Source: Methylovulum sp. (GTDB lineage Bacteria > Pseudomonadota > Gammaproteobacteria > Methylococcales > Methylomonadaceae). From it: 63,922 nucleotides of DNA. This document shows, in pieces, positions 18,139 to 31,519 of this stretch; position 1 is the first letter of the stretch, and every line of letters starts with the position of its first letter. Under the pieces are notes generated by a model. The model did no database searches and was not told the origin of the DNA. It was given only the letters and a program-made list of their open reading frames with translations. Both the position numbers and the translations under genes were made by a program. The stretch is from NCBI GenBank assembly GCA_030653435.1, contig JAURZI010000153.1, positions 1-63,922 on the forward strand. Reading direction: 5' to 3'.

Positions 18139-20132
<1,994 letters not shown>

Positions 20133-20142
20133 CTCTAAAAAG

Positions 20143-23044
<2,902 letters not shown>

Positions 23045-23392
23045 TTACTTGTTTTTAACGAATGGCGATGCGGCGGCATCCGCCTTGATTTTTTCGATAG
23101 CCTCCTTAAATTTAGCCTTTTGTTCATTGGCGGCTTTGGCGATGGCTTCATTGTCGGTATTGGCTTCAATGACCACACAAGCCATATAAGTCTGGACGAG
23201 TTGTTGCCATTCGTTCACTTTATTGACGCTTTGATTATATTGATCAAGTGTACCGGACGTGTCGAGCACGGGTTGTTCCGGTATGTCTCCGCAACCGGTT
23301 GACGACCATTGGCCGTTGCTGAGGGTGCCGGCTTGGGCCGTAGCAGCGGCGGCTAACAGGGCGGTTAAGATAAACAAGCGGTGGTGTGGCAT
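23045..23392 (-). CDS. Small exported protein of unknown function
   Basis: The 115-residue protein has a clear signal peptide (LFILTALLAAAATAQAG, cleavage near residue 21). The mature part has two cysteines (STGCGDIPEQP and YMACVVIEAN) that could form a disulfide and a Lys/Glu/Ala-rich helical C-terminus. I do not recognise the family. Separate transcription seems likely, since it is about 260 bp from the efflux genes and 390 bp from pyrG. Confidence 0.7.
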   Translation of the reverse strand: MPHHRLFILTALLAAAATAQAGTLSNGQWSSTGCGDIPEQPVLDTSGTLDQYNQSVNKVNEWQQLVQTYMACVVIEANTDNEAIAKAANEQKAKFKEAIEKIKADAAASPFVKNK

Positions 23393-23655
23393 GGTGGGAA
23401 CCTCTATCGGTCAGTGGTTTTGTAAAATGTGCACGCAACGGCGTTGCTCTCTGCAAAACAACGCTTGCAAGAGTATAGCCGTCAAGCAAGATTTTGTCGC
23501 ATCGGCCGGTGTTTGTTCATGCCATGCGGGCAGCCACGCCGCCGGCGCCGGATTTTAGCGCCTAAGCCTTCCATGGATGCCCGGTTTTGTTCAAAATGGC
23601 AAAGCCATACGATCCTGCAAAGGCTTGCCAAGTCCGACCCTTTGCGTCAACACCA

Positions 23656-24849
23656 TCACGGCGTTTGCCCACCAGCTGTTGTTGGCGTCATGTCGTCGTC
23701 TATCCTGACTTGCATGTTTTCAACGGGTACTTGAATGCCGCTTAGGATGACTTTATCGCCTGCATTTAAACCGTTTTTTATCAAAATGCGATCAGGTTCG
23801 TTGCGGATAATATCCAGCTTTTTGATGTGCAGGCGCAGATCATCGTCCACCAGCAACACTTCCTGTGCAGCATTCAATGCGTTTGGCGGCAGCGCGTATA
23901 GCTGGTGCTGCGTTTTGCCCTGTACGCTGGCCTTGACAAATAAGCCTACCAGCAGCGGCGTTTGCTGGGCTTTGGGTGAGTAGGGGTTAAGCACTTCGGC
24001 GACCACGTAGATTTGCCCGTTAGTTTCGTCCACGGCACCTTCCGTGCGGACGATGCGGCCTGTCCAGGATTGCGGGGTACCTGCAAAATCCGCCGTCAGC
24101 GTTACCCGGGTATTTTTAGCCGCATTGCCATCGCTTATGCCTAGCGGCAGATCGACAAAACCCAGTTGGTCGGTCGATAAAGGCAGACGGATCTCAGCGG
24201 CATCGGAAGAATAGATGCGCGCGAGTTTTTCGCCTGCTTGGACATATTGACCTAGCCCCACGGAGGTGTTACGCAAGCGTCCGGCAAAAGGGGCGCGTAA
24301 CTCGCAACGGCTGCGTTTGAGCCTGGCCTTGGCCAGATCCGCTTCGGCGGCTTTAAGTTTGGCGCGGGCTTCCGCCAGTTGCGGTTCGCGCATTGCCAGG
24401 GCGGTCGGTTTGCCGTTACCCAGGGCTTGCCATTCACTACGGGCCTGGTCGGCCTGCGCTTCTTCGGAAATGAGTAGGCGCCGGGCTTCGGCAATGCGTG
24501 CTTCGGCTTCAGCGACGGCATAATCGTAATCTCTGGGGTCTATGGCCAGTAATAGCTCATTCAGCGCAAAAAAACCGCCTGCGAAAAAATCGGGGTGCCG
24601 GTAAATGATCTTGCCGGCGACTTCCGGTACCAAATCAATTTCAGTGCGCGGCATAACTATGCCCTGGGTATCGATATTCAAACTCAGGGTTTGTGGTTCT
24701 ACCCGGATGATAGTCACTAGCGGGGGGGCGTTTGGCGCGGTTTGCTGTTTCATGGGCGGCTGATACGCAATGATGCTCCATGCGGCCGCAAGGCCGGAGA
24801 GCAGAACGATGCTGGGTATTATGATTTTTAGCCGCTTATCTGGTTTCAT
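23656..24849 (-). CDS. RND efflux pump adaptor (membrane fusion protein)
   Basis: The 397-residue protein has an N-terminal membrane anchor (IIIPSIVLLSGLAAAWSI), a lipoyl half-domain (TQGIVMPRTEIDLVPEVAGK), a helical hairpin rich in Ala, Glu and Arg (about residues 100-175), the second lipoyl half (RAPFAGRLRNTSVGLGQYV) and beta-barrel regions. It bridges an RND pump to an outer-membrane channel. It overlaps the outer-membrane factor gene by 14 bp. No RND pump gene follows; the nearest one is at 51465-54587. Confidence 0.92.
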   Translation of the reverse strand: MKPDKRLKIIIPSIVLLSGLAAAWSIIAYQPPMKQQTAPNAPPLVTIIRVEPQTLSLNIDTQGIVMPRTEIDLVPEVAGKIIYRHPDFFAGGFFALNELLLAIDPRDYDYAVAEAEARIAEARRLLISEEAQADQARSEWQALGNGKPTALAMREPQLAEARAKLKAAEADLAKARLKRSRCELRAPFAGRLRNTSVGLGQYVQAGEKLARIYSSDAAEIRLPLSTDQLGFVDLPLGISDGNAAKNTRVTLTADFAGTPQSWTGRIVRTEGAVDETNGQIYVVAEVLNPYSPKAQQTPLLVGLFVKASVQGKTQHQLYALPPNALNAAQEVLLVDDDLRLHIKKLDIIRNEPDRILIKNGLNAGDKVILSGIQVPVENMQVRIDDDMTPTTAGGQTP

Positions 24850-26212
24850 CTAGCCCGCCTCCCAAAGCCAGGTACAGATTGATACGGGTGTTGAGCAATT
24901 GTCTTCTGACCGCCAAGTGTGCGCTTTGTGCATTTAGCGTACTGCGGTAACTGTCCAATAAGGTGAGGATTTCAATTAGACCCTGGCGATACGAATAGAC
25001 AGCAAGTTCTCGGCTGGCGTGCGTTTGTACGACGGCTTCCTGAAGTGCCTGTTCCTGTGATCTCAGCCAGGTTTCCGCAGCCAGCGCCTGTTCCACTTCA
25101 CGAAACGCATTCAACGCCACGCTTCGGTATTGGTTTAATGCTTCGTCGGTGCGGGCTTCGTTTAGCCGGATTTCGGCCTTGAGGCGGCCGCCTGCCAGTA
25201 GCGGCTGCACAAGCCCTAGGCCCAGATTCCAGGCAGCGGAGCGGGGATCGGTGATAGCTGCCAATGCCGGGCTACTGGTGCCGCCATCGGCTGTCAGGGT
25301 AAGGCGCGGCAATAAGGCCAGTTGTGCGCTTTTTACGCGGGCATCAGCCGCCTGTAATCGGCTAAACGCGGCGATCAGATCGGGCCTTCGCGTTAGTAGT
25401 TCTGAAGGCAAGCCTGCCCGTAGCGTAGCAGGAGGCGGAGGTAACGCCGATGTTGCTGTTAAGCGCCCTTGAGGATAGCGGCCTGACAGGACTTCCAGTT
25501 GACGGCTGATGGCTTGTACTTGATTGTTGGCGTTTGCGAGTTGTGACTTGGCATTCGCCAAGTCAGTGAGCACCAGCCGCAAATCCAGTCCCTTGGTCAA
25601 GCCCCGCGCAAAGCGCCCGTGCACCAGTTCGACGATAGTCTGGCGGTCGTTAACCGATTGCTGGACCACATCGACTTGCTGCCGTGCTTCGGCCAGGTCG
25701 AAATAGCCTTGGGCGATATGTGCAGCCAGCGATAGGCGGGCGCCATAAAAATCGGCTTGCGCGGCGTCGGCGTCTTGCTGGGTGGCTTGCTGGGCGGCGC
25801 GGATGCGTCCCCAAAGATCAATTTCCCAGCTCAAATTGAATAAGGCGCTGAATGCACCGGATGCGGGTGTTGCAAAATCCTTCATACGGCTTAGGCTGGG
25901 CGTCAATGCCAATTGTGGCCAGCGCGCCGAGTCTTGTATGAGGGCTTGCTCCTGTGCGGCATGGACGCGCGCTGCGGCGGCTTTTAAATCATAATTGCCG
26001 GACAGCGCTTCCTGTACCAGTGCCGATAAGGCAGGGTCGGCAAAAGCAAGCAGCCATTGCGCCAGGGGCGGTTGGCCGGTGTTTTCGGTAAGCCAGCGCG
26101 ATGGCGCCGGTATGCCGACATCGTCGATAGCGTGTCCAGGTGTCGCGGTGCATCCCGGCAACAGCACCGCCAGGAGTATATAGGGCGCAACATGGTACGG
26201 CGGCAATCTCAT
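24836..26212 (-). CDS. Outer membrane efflux lipoprotein (NodT family)
   Basis: About 458 residues from ATG 26212 (MRLPPYHVAPY), chosen because the lipobox LLPGC follows at residue 22; the longer frame begins with non-family sequence. The two outer-membrane-efflux repeats are visible (ALSGNYDLKAAAARVHAAQE in the first, LTRRPDLIAAFSRLQAADAR in the second), both helical with beta-strand insertions. It forms the trimeric channel-tunnel of a tripartite pump together with the overlapping adaptor gene. Confidence 0.92.
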   Translation of the reverse strand: MRLPPYHVAPYILLAVLLPGCTATPGHAIDDVGIPAPSRWLTENTGQPPLAQWLLAFADPALSALVQEALSGNYDLKAAAARVHAAQEQALIQDSARWPQLALTPSLSRMKDFATPASGAFSALFNLSWEIDLWGRIRAAQQATQQDADAAQADFYGARLSLAAHIAQGYFDLAEARQQVDVVQQSVNDRQTIVELVHGRFARGLTKGLDLRLVLTDLANAKSQLANANNQVQAISRQLEVLSGRYPQGRLTATSALPPPPATLRAGLPSELLTRRPDLIAAFSRLQAADARVKSAQLALLPRLTLTADGGTSSPALAAITDPRSAAWNLGLGLVQPLLAGGRLKAEIRLNEARTDEALNQYRSVALNAFREVEQALAAETWLRSQEQALQEAVVQTHASRELAVYSYRQGLIEILTLLDSYRSTLNAQSAHLAVRRQLLNTRINLYLALGGGLDETR

Positions 26213-26461
26213 TATCAGCGGACGTTGGGTTTTAGAGGGATGGCACAATAACACCCCCCGGCGGCCTGAATGCTTTTGGCGGGTGGCTAGTGTTGGCAAA
26301 TACTTGCGGTTTGAGTAAACGCTTGCTGCTAGTAAGACGAATGAACCCGGATAATCCCTCAGCTGTTTTGATGTTTTTTTATGGGCGACAGGTTTTTTGC
26401 TGATGTCCGCATCCGCTATGGTTATCGACCAAGCGTTGATAGCAAGCGATTATCCATGGTG

Positions 26462-26467
26462 TATAAT
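26462..26467 (+). promoter_or_regulatory. Likely -10 element for the aminotransferase gene
   Basis: A perfect TATAAT lies 33 bp ahead of the start codon. The best -35 candidate, TTGATA (26436-26441), is 20 bp upstream, longer than optimal, so only the -10 call is fairly firm. Confidence 0.45.
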
Positions 26468-26499
26468 CATCAAATTTCATTGATTTTACAGGGCGGAAT

Positions 26500-27681
26500 A
26501 TGAGTATTACACTTTCTAACAGGGTTCAGGCTGTCAAACCATCACCTACTTTGGCTATCACCGCGAGGGCGGCTGCGATGCGCGCGGCAGGCAAAGACAT
26601 CATCGGGCTAGGCGCAGGTGAACCGGATTTTGATACTCCAGACCACATCAAAGCAGCGGCTATCAAAGCCATCGAAAACGGCTTTACCAAATATACCGCA
26701 GTTGATGGTATTCCTAGCCTGAAAAAGGCCATTATTGCCAAATTTAAAAATGATAACGGGCTCGATTACCAGCCCAAGCAGGTGTTGGTATCCTGCGGCG
26801 GCAAGCAAAGTTCTTTTAATTTGACCCAGGCTTTGTTGAATGCCGGTGATGAAGTCATTATTCCGGCACCATTTTGGGTGTCTTATCCTGATATGGTGCT
26901 ATTGGCGGATGGCGTGCCGGTGATTATCGAGACTACGCAAGCGCAACAGTTTAAAATCACGCCTGAATCCCTGCGTGCTGCGATCACCGATAAAACCCGT
27001 TTGATGTTTATCAACAGTCCGTCCAATCCATCCGGTGTGGCCTATACGCTGGAAGAGCTTAAGGCTCTTGGTGATGTGCTTAAAGATTTCCCCGACATCA
27101 TCATTGCCACCGATGATATGTATGAACATATACTGTGGAAAAAAGGCACGTTTGTGAACATCCTGAATGCCTGCCCTGAGTTTTATGACCGTACAGTCGT
27201 TATGAACGGCGTGTCTAAGGCCTATTCAATGACCGGATGGCGCATTGGTTATGCCGCAGGCCCGGCAGATTTGATTGAAGCGATGTGCACCATCCAGTCG
27301 CAAAGCACCTCTAACCCAACCTCAATTTCACAGGTTGCTGCTGAGGCCGCGTTAACGGGCGAGCAAAGCTTTATCGACCGCATGTGTGTTGAATTTAAGC
27401 AACGCCATGATTTTGTCGTATCGGAACTCAATAAAATCGATGGTATTGAATGTCTGGAGACAGATGGCACGTTTTATGTCTTCCCCAATATCGAAAAGCT
27501 CATTGCCCGCATGGATAATATCCAAGACGATCTTGCCTTTTCTGAATACCTGATAGAAAGCGCAGGCGTTGCGCTGGTGCCGGGTTCTGCGTTTGGCTGC
27601 CCTGGGCATATCAGGATTTCGATAGCGACCAGTATGGCGAATCTTGAAAATGCCTTAGCGAGAATTAATCAGGCGATTTAA
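26500..27681 (+). CDS. aspC: Aspartate aminotransferase (class I PLP enzyme)
   Basis: The 393-residue enzyme transfers amino groups between aspartate and 2-oxoglutarate; the subgroup is the prokaryotic type often named aspC/aatA. The PLP-lysine is in NGVSKAYSMTGWRIGYAAGP, with IGLGAGEPDFDTPDHIK at the N-terminus, FINSPSNPSG, and the C-terminal arginine region GHIRISIATS. Substrate specificity cannot be fixed from the sequence alone. GGCGGAATATG gives a reasonable ribosome binding site. Confidence 0.9.
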   Translation: MSITLSNRVQAVKPSPTLAITARAAAMRAAGKDIIGLGAGEPDFDTPDHIKAAAIKAIENGFTKYTAVDGIPSLKKAIIAKFKNDNGLDYQPKQVLVSCGGKQSSFNLTQALLNAGDEVIIPAPFWVSYPDMVLLADGVPVIIETTQAQQFKITPESLRAAITDKTRLMFINSPSNPSGVAYTLEELKALGDVLKDFPDIIIATDDMYEHILWKKGTFVNILNACPEFYDRTVVMNGVSKAYSMTGWRIGYAAGPADLIEAMCTIQSQSTSNPTSISQVAAEAALTGEQSFIDRMCVEFKQRHDFVVSELNKIDGIECLETDGTFYVFPNIEKLIARMDNIQDDLAFSEYLIESAGVALVPGSAFGCPGHIRISIATSMANLENALARINQAI

Positions 27682-27741
27682 CATCCATGTGCGGACAATC
27701 TGTAAGCGGCTTGCGACAGACTTATAGGACATAAGCAAAAC

Positions 27742-27777
27742 GATAGCCCGGATGCGCTAAGTTTCATCCGGGTTATC
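27742..27777. repeat. REP-like palindrome after aspC
   Basis: GATAGCCCGGATG (27742-27754) pairs with CATCCGGGTTATC (27765-27777): a 13-bp stem with one G-T pair and a 10-base loop (CGCTAAGTTT). The wording is typical of bacterial extragenic palindromes. It lies between aspC and the small membrane protein gene and could stabilise or end the aspC transcript. Confidence 0.5.
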
Positions 27778-27799
27778 GGCACACCACAGGAACATATCA

Positions 27800-28036
27800 T
27801 TGGCAAAGGCAAAAAAAGGGACTGTCAAAATAAAAACCCCAGGCCCCATGCGTATATTGTGCGGCAGCGCACTCGCGTATTGGCTGTCGGACATCGTTAA
27901 TCCGGCGTTTGTTGCCGTTGCCGTGATGATTTTATTGTTTTTCCCGGTTTTTTTTGCGGATTTTCTGTTCCCTGAGTCACCGCTAGGTAAAACTGAAGAC
28001 GGCAAAAAAGAAGAACAAAAAGAGGATGGCGATTAA
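27800..28036 (+). CDS. Small membrane protein of unknown function
   Basis: The 78-residue protein starts at TTG 27800, supported by AGGAA eight bases upstream. A basic N-terminus (AKAKKGTVKIK) precedes one long or two short hydrophobic segments (about residues 18-56, with NPAFVAVAVMILLFFPVFFA) and an acidic/basic tail (EDGKKEEQKEDGD). I do not recognise a family. It lies 118 bp after aspC with a hairpin between and ends at a strong terminator. Confidence 0.6.
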   Translation: MAKAKKGTVKIKTPGPMRILCGSALAYWLSDIVNPAFVAVAVMILLFFPVFFADFLFPESPLGKTEDGKKEEQKEDGD

Positions 28037-28075
28037 TGCCGAGCGCCATAAATTTTTTTACGTGGTTTCGTTGGG

Positions 28076-28102
28076 GCGGGTAAACCTGTCAGGTTTACCC
28101 GC
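28076..28102. terminator. Bidirectional terminator hairpin
   Basis: GCGGGTAAACCTG (28076-28088) and CAGGTTTACCCGC (28090-28102) are a perfect 13-bp inverted repeat between the small membrane protein gene and the convergent phosphofructokinase gene. The loop must open a few pairs. No T-run follows on the plus strand. Confidence 0.6.
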
Positions 28103-28111
28103 GGGACTGAC

Positions 28112-29341
28112 TTAGTGGCTTACGTCGACTTTTGCACCTTTAGCCTGGCCAATTTCGGCCAAGGTTTGGTTAAACCATGGCGTATCCAGGTCGAAAGGTT
28201 TGCCGCCCTTGATGCGCGGGAATTCAATAGCGCGCAAAACCCCGTTTTTATCTTCATCGTGGCCTATGACGCCGGATTCGCGGCGCATCGCGCACTCAAC
28301 GGCAAGATCCGCGCAGGATTTGATAAGACGGATGTCCTCGCTATTGGCGGCAGACGCCCGGGCGAAATAACCTGATTTTTGCACTAGGGTCTTTTCCGCA
28401 CCGATCATTGCGGCAAACTGTTCGCCGAACCATTTGCCCGGATTGATGGCATCCAGCTTAATATGGCCGAAAGCATCGCGTGGCACTTCTTCGCCCTTTG
28501 CCTGCATTTCTGCGACTATCGCTTCTACGCCTGCACCTTCGGAAACAAAGATGTTGACGCAGTCGACGGTATCCATAACCGTACGCAGGCGTGCCGCTTC
28601 GGCGGCAAGATCTATAGCCATTTCCGGCACAAAAACCGCATGGACTTCAAAGGCCCTGCGATCCAGGCCCAGTCCAGGCAACCATTCGGCGCGGTCGAGC
28701 AGTTTGCGGTAATCCAACGCTGTCGCGGCAGTCAACCAGCCGCAGTTGCGCCCCATCACTTCGTGGACGATCAACATGCGCGGGTTGGCGTTGTTTTCTG
28801 CCACCACATTCCAGAAATAGCGTGCGCCCTGTTCAGCGGCAGTCCAGGCGCCTAATGATTGCTTGATAGGGTAGACGTCATTATCAACAGTTTTAGGCAG
28901 GCCGATCACGGTCAGGCCATAATTGTTGCTGGCAAGGAATGCGGCAAGATCGGCTGCGGCAGTATTGGTGTCATCGCCGCCTATCGTGTGCAGGATGTCC
29001 ACGCCGTCTTTAATTAGTTGGTCGGCGGCAACTTTTTGCGGGTCTTGGCCTTCTACGACGAGACCGCGCTTGATGCAGTCCTTGATATTAGTCAGTTTGA
29101 CGCGGCTATTGCCGATAGGGGAGCCGCCGAAGCGGTGCAAACGTCCGGCTTGTTCACGGATTTCTGGAGTTACGGCATAAGAGTCACCTAACAAAAGGCC
29201 TTTATAACCGCTACGGTAACAAATGATTTCAATGCTGGGGTCAATTTCGGTATAACGTTCGATAAGGCTGCCGATAGCTGAGCTGAGGCAAGGGGCTAGC
29301 CCGCCTGCGGTAAGGAGCGCGACTTTTTTGGGTGTGTTCAT
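28112..29341 (-). CDS. pfp: Pyrophosphate-dependent 6-phosphofructokinase
   Basis: About 409 residues from ATG 29341 (MNTPKKVALLTAGGL), where the family begins; the longer frame is not family-like. The PPi-type signature GGDDTN (in LHTIGGDDTNTAAADLAA) replaces the ATP-type GGDGT, and PKTVDNDV and the EVMGRNCGWLTAATAL stretch complete the active site. The enzyme phosphorylates fructose 6-phosphate (and in methanotrophs also sedoheptulose 7-phosphate) reversibly with pyrophosphate. It is the usual phosphofructokinase of Methylococcales and serves the ribulose monophosphate pathway. It is monocistronic. Confidence 0.95.
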   Translation of the reverse strand: MNTPKKVALLTAGGLAPCLSSAIGSLIERYTEIDPSIEIICYRSGYKGLLLGDSYAVTPEIREQAGRLHRFGGSPIGNSRVKLTNIKDCIKRGLVVEGQDPQKVAADQLIKDGVDILHTIGGDDTNTAAADLAAFLASNNYGLTVIGLPKTVDNDVYPIKQSLGAWTAAEQGARYFWNVVAENNANPRMLIVHEVMGRNCGWLTAATALDYRKLLDRAEWLPGLGLDRRAFEVHAVFVPEMAIDLAAEAARLRTVMDTVDCVNIFVSEGAGVEAIVAEMQAKGEEVPRDAFGHIKLDAINPGKWFGEQFAAMIGAEKTLVQKSGYFARASAANSEDIRLIKSCADLAVECAMRRESGVIGHDEDKNGVLRAIEFPRIKGGKPFDLDTPWFNQTLAEIGQAKGAKVDVSH

Positions 29342-29591
29342 AAGCGTTTTTAAAGTGAGGTTGTTGCTATCAATTTTCGGCACGTAGGCGGAAAGATGTA
29401 TCGTCACATGCGGCGCCAACAAGGCCGTTTCCCGTACTTCAGGCTACGGGATGGGGGTTGGGGCCAGGGTATCCGACGGGCGGAAATTTTATCATATTGC
29501 TGATAAATAGCTCCATGTGCTTGGCGTATTTACATCGGGCAAATCAGCTACGGCTGATAATAAATCCAAGCAGGTTTAGCCCTGGACGTGT

Positions 29592-30212
29592 TTACTTATG
29601 AAAGCGAGGTATGCCTTTAAGCTCATTGTTTTGCAGTTTTACATATTGTAAACCGATGAAAGTCCCGATATCGGCAAGCGTGTCCGCCCAAATGATTTTG
29701 ATGTTGCCGGCTAGCCCTAGCGGCTTGAATTCAAATTGCGTAATGCTCCCCGGTTTAACGGCCACCGTTTCTGCAATACGAATCATTAAGCCCCCCATCG
29801 AGACATTGACGGACGTAAAGTTATAGCCTGCGCCATTGAGTACAATGCGTCCGATATCAGAGACGTTTTTTCTATAGGCTGTTCTTTGGTGCTGCCATTG
29901 ATCGGCATAATAAGCGACATTCTTGAATTCCAGCGCCAACGTAATATGATGATCCTCTACGGTGTCAACCCTGACCACTTCAGCTTCGCCTGCCAGCCGT
30001 AATTCGGGCAGGTACAAGTCGATGCTGGTCGATGCCGATAAGATGCTAAAAATATCTTTGATATGTTGGCTGTGCCAATCATTATTTAATTTGGCCAGCG
30101 CCCCGCTTATCGAAAGATTTTGCACGGTGACCTCATGCTCTTGTTCCGCCATGTAAATTAGGCCTTGCGATGTCAGGCTTTTGCGATAAGGCCGATTTGG
30201 TTGTGGATTCAT
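29592..30212 (-). CDS. PilZ-domain protein
   Basis: About 206 residues from ATG 30212 (MNPQPNRPYRKSL); the GAGGAAACAAAG ribosome binding site settles the start. There are two PilZ-like halves: an N-terminal YRKSLTSQGLIYMAE...VQNLSISGALA and a C-terminal YRKNVSDIGRIVLNG...SVNVSMGGLMIRI. The usual c-di-GMP contacts RxxxR and (D/N)xSxxG are only partly kept (N-L-S-x-S-G and N-V-S-M-G-G are present; RxxxR is not clear), so c-di-GMP binding is uncertain. No membrane segment. Confidence 0.75.
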   Translation of the reverse strand: MNPQPNRPYRKSLTSQGLIYMAEQEHEVTVQNLSISGALAKLNNDWHSQHIKDIFSILSASTSIDLYLPELRLAGEAEVVRVDTVEDHHITLALEFKNVAYYADQWQHQRTAYRKNVSDIGRIVLNGAGYNFTSVNVSMGGLMIRIAETVAVKPGSITQFEFKPLGLAGNIKIIWADTLADIGTFIGLQYVKLQNNELKGIPRFHK

Positions 30213-30314
30213 CTTTGTTTCCTCGCTGATAACCCTAATATACTGGCGCAATGTGTGTGCGGTTATAATTCTTTGTTAATATTGGTTTTTTATTTACATC
30301 TTGCATTCAATGAC

Positions 30315-30893
30315 ATGATAAAGCTAGTGATGTTTTTCCTTCTGCTGGTGTTAAGCGCTTGTGCGGTCATGCCGCCCAAAAATAGCGACGATTTGTGCGC
30401 CACATTTACAGAGGAAGACGGATGGCGCAATGATGCCCAAAAAGCTTATCAAAAATGGGGGGTGCCTATACCCGTGCTGATGGCAATTATGCACCAGGAA
30501 TCGCATTTTGTCGCCGACGCAAAGCCACCGCGGCCCTGGCTTTTGGGCATTATCCCCTGGTTCAGGGATAGCAGCGCATATGGTTATGCCCAGGCTAAAG
30601 ATGAAGCTTGGGATGATTATCTTGATAGTGCAGGCGACTGGTGGGCCGATCGGGATGAGTTTGCCGATTCGGCGGACTTTATCGGTTGGTACTGCCATAC
30701 CAGTTTTACCAAGCTGCATATTGCCAAAAACGATGCAAAAAATTTATATCTGGCTTACCACGAAGGGCACAGCGGTTATCAACGTAAAACCTATTTAAGG
30801 AAAGCCTGGCTGCGGCGGACTGCGGATAAGGTGGCCGGAAAGGCAGTGCAATTTCAAAAGCAATTGAAGCAATGCAAAATGAGGACCGATTAA
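30315..30893 (+). CDS. Lytic transglycosylase-like lipoprotein
   Basis: About 192 residues from ATG 30315 (MIKLVMFFLLLVLSACAV); the lipobox LSAC with Cys near residue 16 supports this start over the long upstream frame. A single-domain lysozyme-like fold is indicated by the catalytic region PVLMAIMHQESHF, where the glutamate is the expected acid, followed by SSAYGYAQAKDEAWDDY and YLAYHEGHSGY. It probably cleaves peptidoglycan from the outer-membrane side. It is followed 52 bp downstream by the FKBP gene. Confidence 0.85.
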   Translation: MIKLVMFFLLLVLSACAVMPPKNSDDLCATFTEEDGWRNDAQKAYQKWGVPIPVLMAIMHQESHFVADAKPPRPWLLGIIPWFRDSSAYGYAQAKDEAWDDYLDSAGDWWADRDEFADSADFIGWYCHTSFTKLHIAKNDAKNLYLAYHEGHSGYQRKTYLRKAWLRRTADKVAGKAVQFQKQLKQCKMRTD

Positions 30894-30945
30894 TGCCGAT
30901 TTTTGATAAACTATCTTTTTTTACATTACACAAAAAGGGGAAATC

Positions 30946-31428
30946 GTGAGAAAAATTCAAACTCAAGTTCTTTCAATTGTCGCTGTTGCTCTTATAGGGA
31001 TCACCATGTTTTCAATGGCCAATGCCACCACACCTGAAGAAAATAAAGCCGCAGGCTTCGCTTTCCTGACTGCAAATGCTAAAAAAAGCAATATTGTAAC
31101 GACTGCAAGCGGTTTGCAATATGAAATATTAACTCCGGGCACGGGTAATAAATCACCTTCTGCAACGGATAATGTGACGGTGCATTACAAAGGCACAACG
31201 CTTGATGGCAAAGAGTTTGATAGTTCTTACAACAGAGGCGAACCTGCTACATTCCCGTTAAACCAAGTCATCCCTGGTTGGACCGAGGGTGTCCAGCTCA
31301 TGAAAGAAGGCAGCAAATTCCGTTTTTATATCCCCTCTGAGCTCGCTTATGGCGAGAATGGCGCGGGGCGTTTGATCGGGCCGAATGCGGCGTTGATTTT
31401 TGATGTTGAGCTGATCAAAATCCAGTAA
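30946..31428 (+). CDS. Periplasmic FKBP-type peptidyl-prolyl isomerase
   Basis: The 160-residue protein has a signal peptide (cleavage near MANA, about residue 27) and a single FKBP domain: VTVHYKGTTLDGKEFDSSY, VIPGWTEGVQLMKEGSKFRF and IPSELAYG are all standard active-site stretches. It lacks the long dimerisation helix of Mip/FkpA. It assists folding in the periplasm. A GTG start at 30946 behind AAAGGGG is used. A strong rho-independent terminator follows. Confidence 0.93.
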   Translation: MRKIQTQVLSIVAVALIGITMFSMANATTPEENKAAGFAFLTANAKKSNIVTTASGLQYEILTPGTGNKSPSATDNVTVHYKGTTLDGKEFDSSYNRGEPATFPLNQVIPGWTEGVQLMKEGSKFRFYIPSELAYGENGAGRLIGPNAALIFDVELIKIQ

Positions 31429-31483
31429 GCCATCGCTAACCCCACACTGACGTGTGACTTCGGTTTCTTGTAGATCGTTACCT

Positions 31484-31514
31484 AAAGCCTTGTTATAGCA
31501 AGGCTTTTTATTTT
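31484..31514 (+). terminator. Rho-independent terminator of the FKBP gene
   Basis: AAAGCCTTG (31484-31492) and CAAGGCTTT (31499-31507) form a 9-bp stem with a 6-base loop followed by TTATTTTA. It ends only a few bases before the rlmKL start codon. Confidence 0.85.
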
Positions 31515-31519
31515 ATATT

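Noticed and set aside
26436-26467. Full sigma-70 promoter for the aminotransferase
   Set aside because: The -35 candidate is 20 bp from TATAAT; only the -10 is reported.
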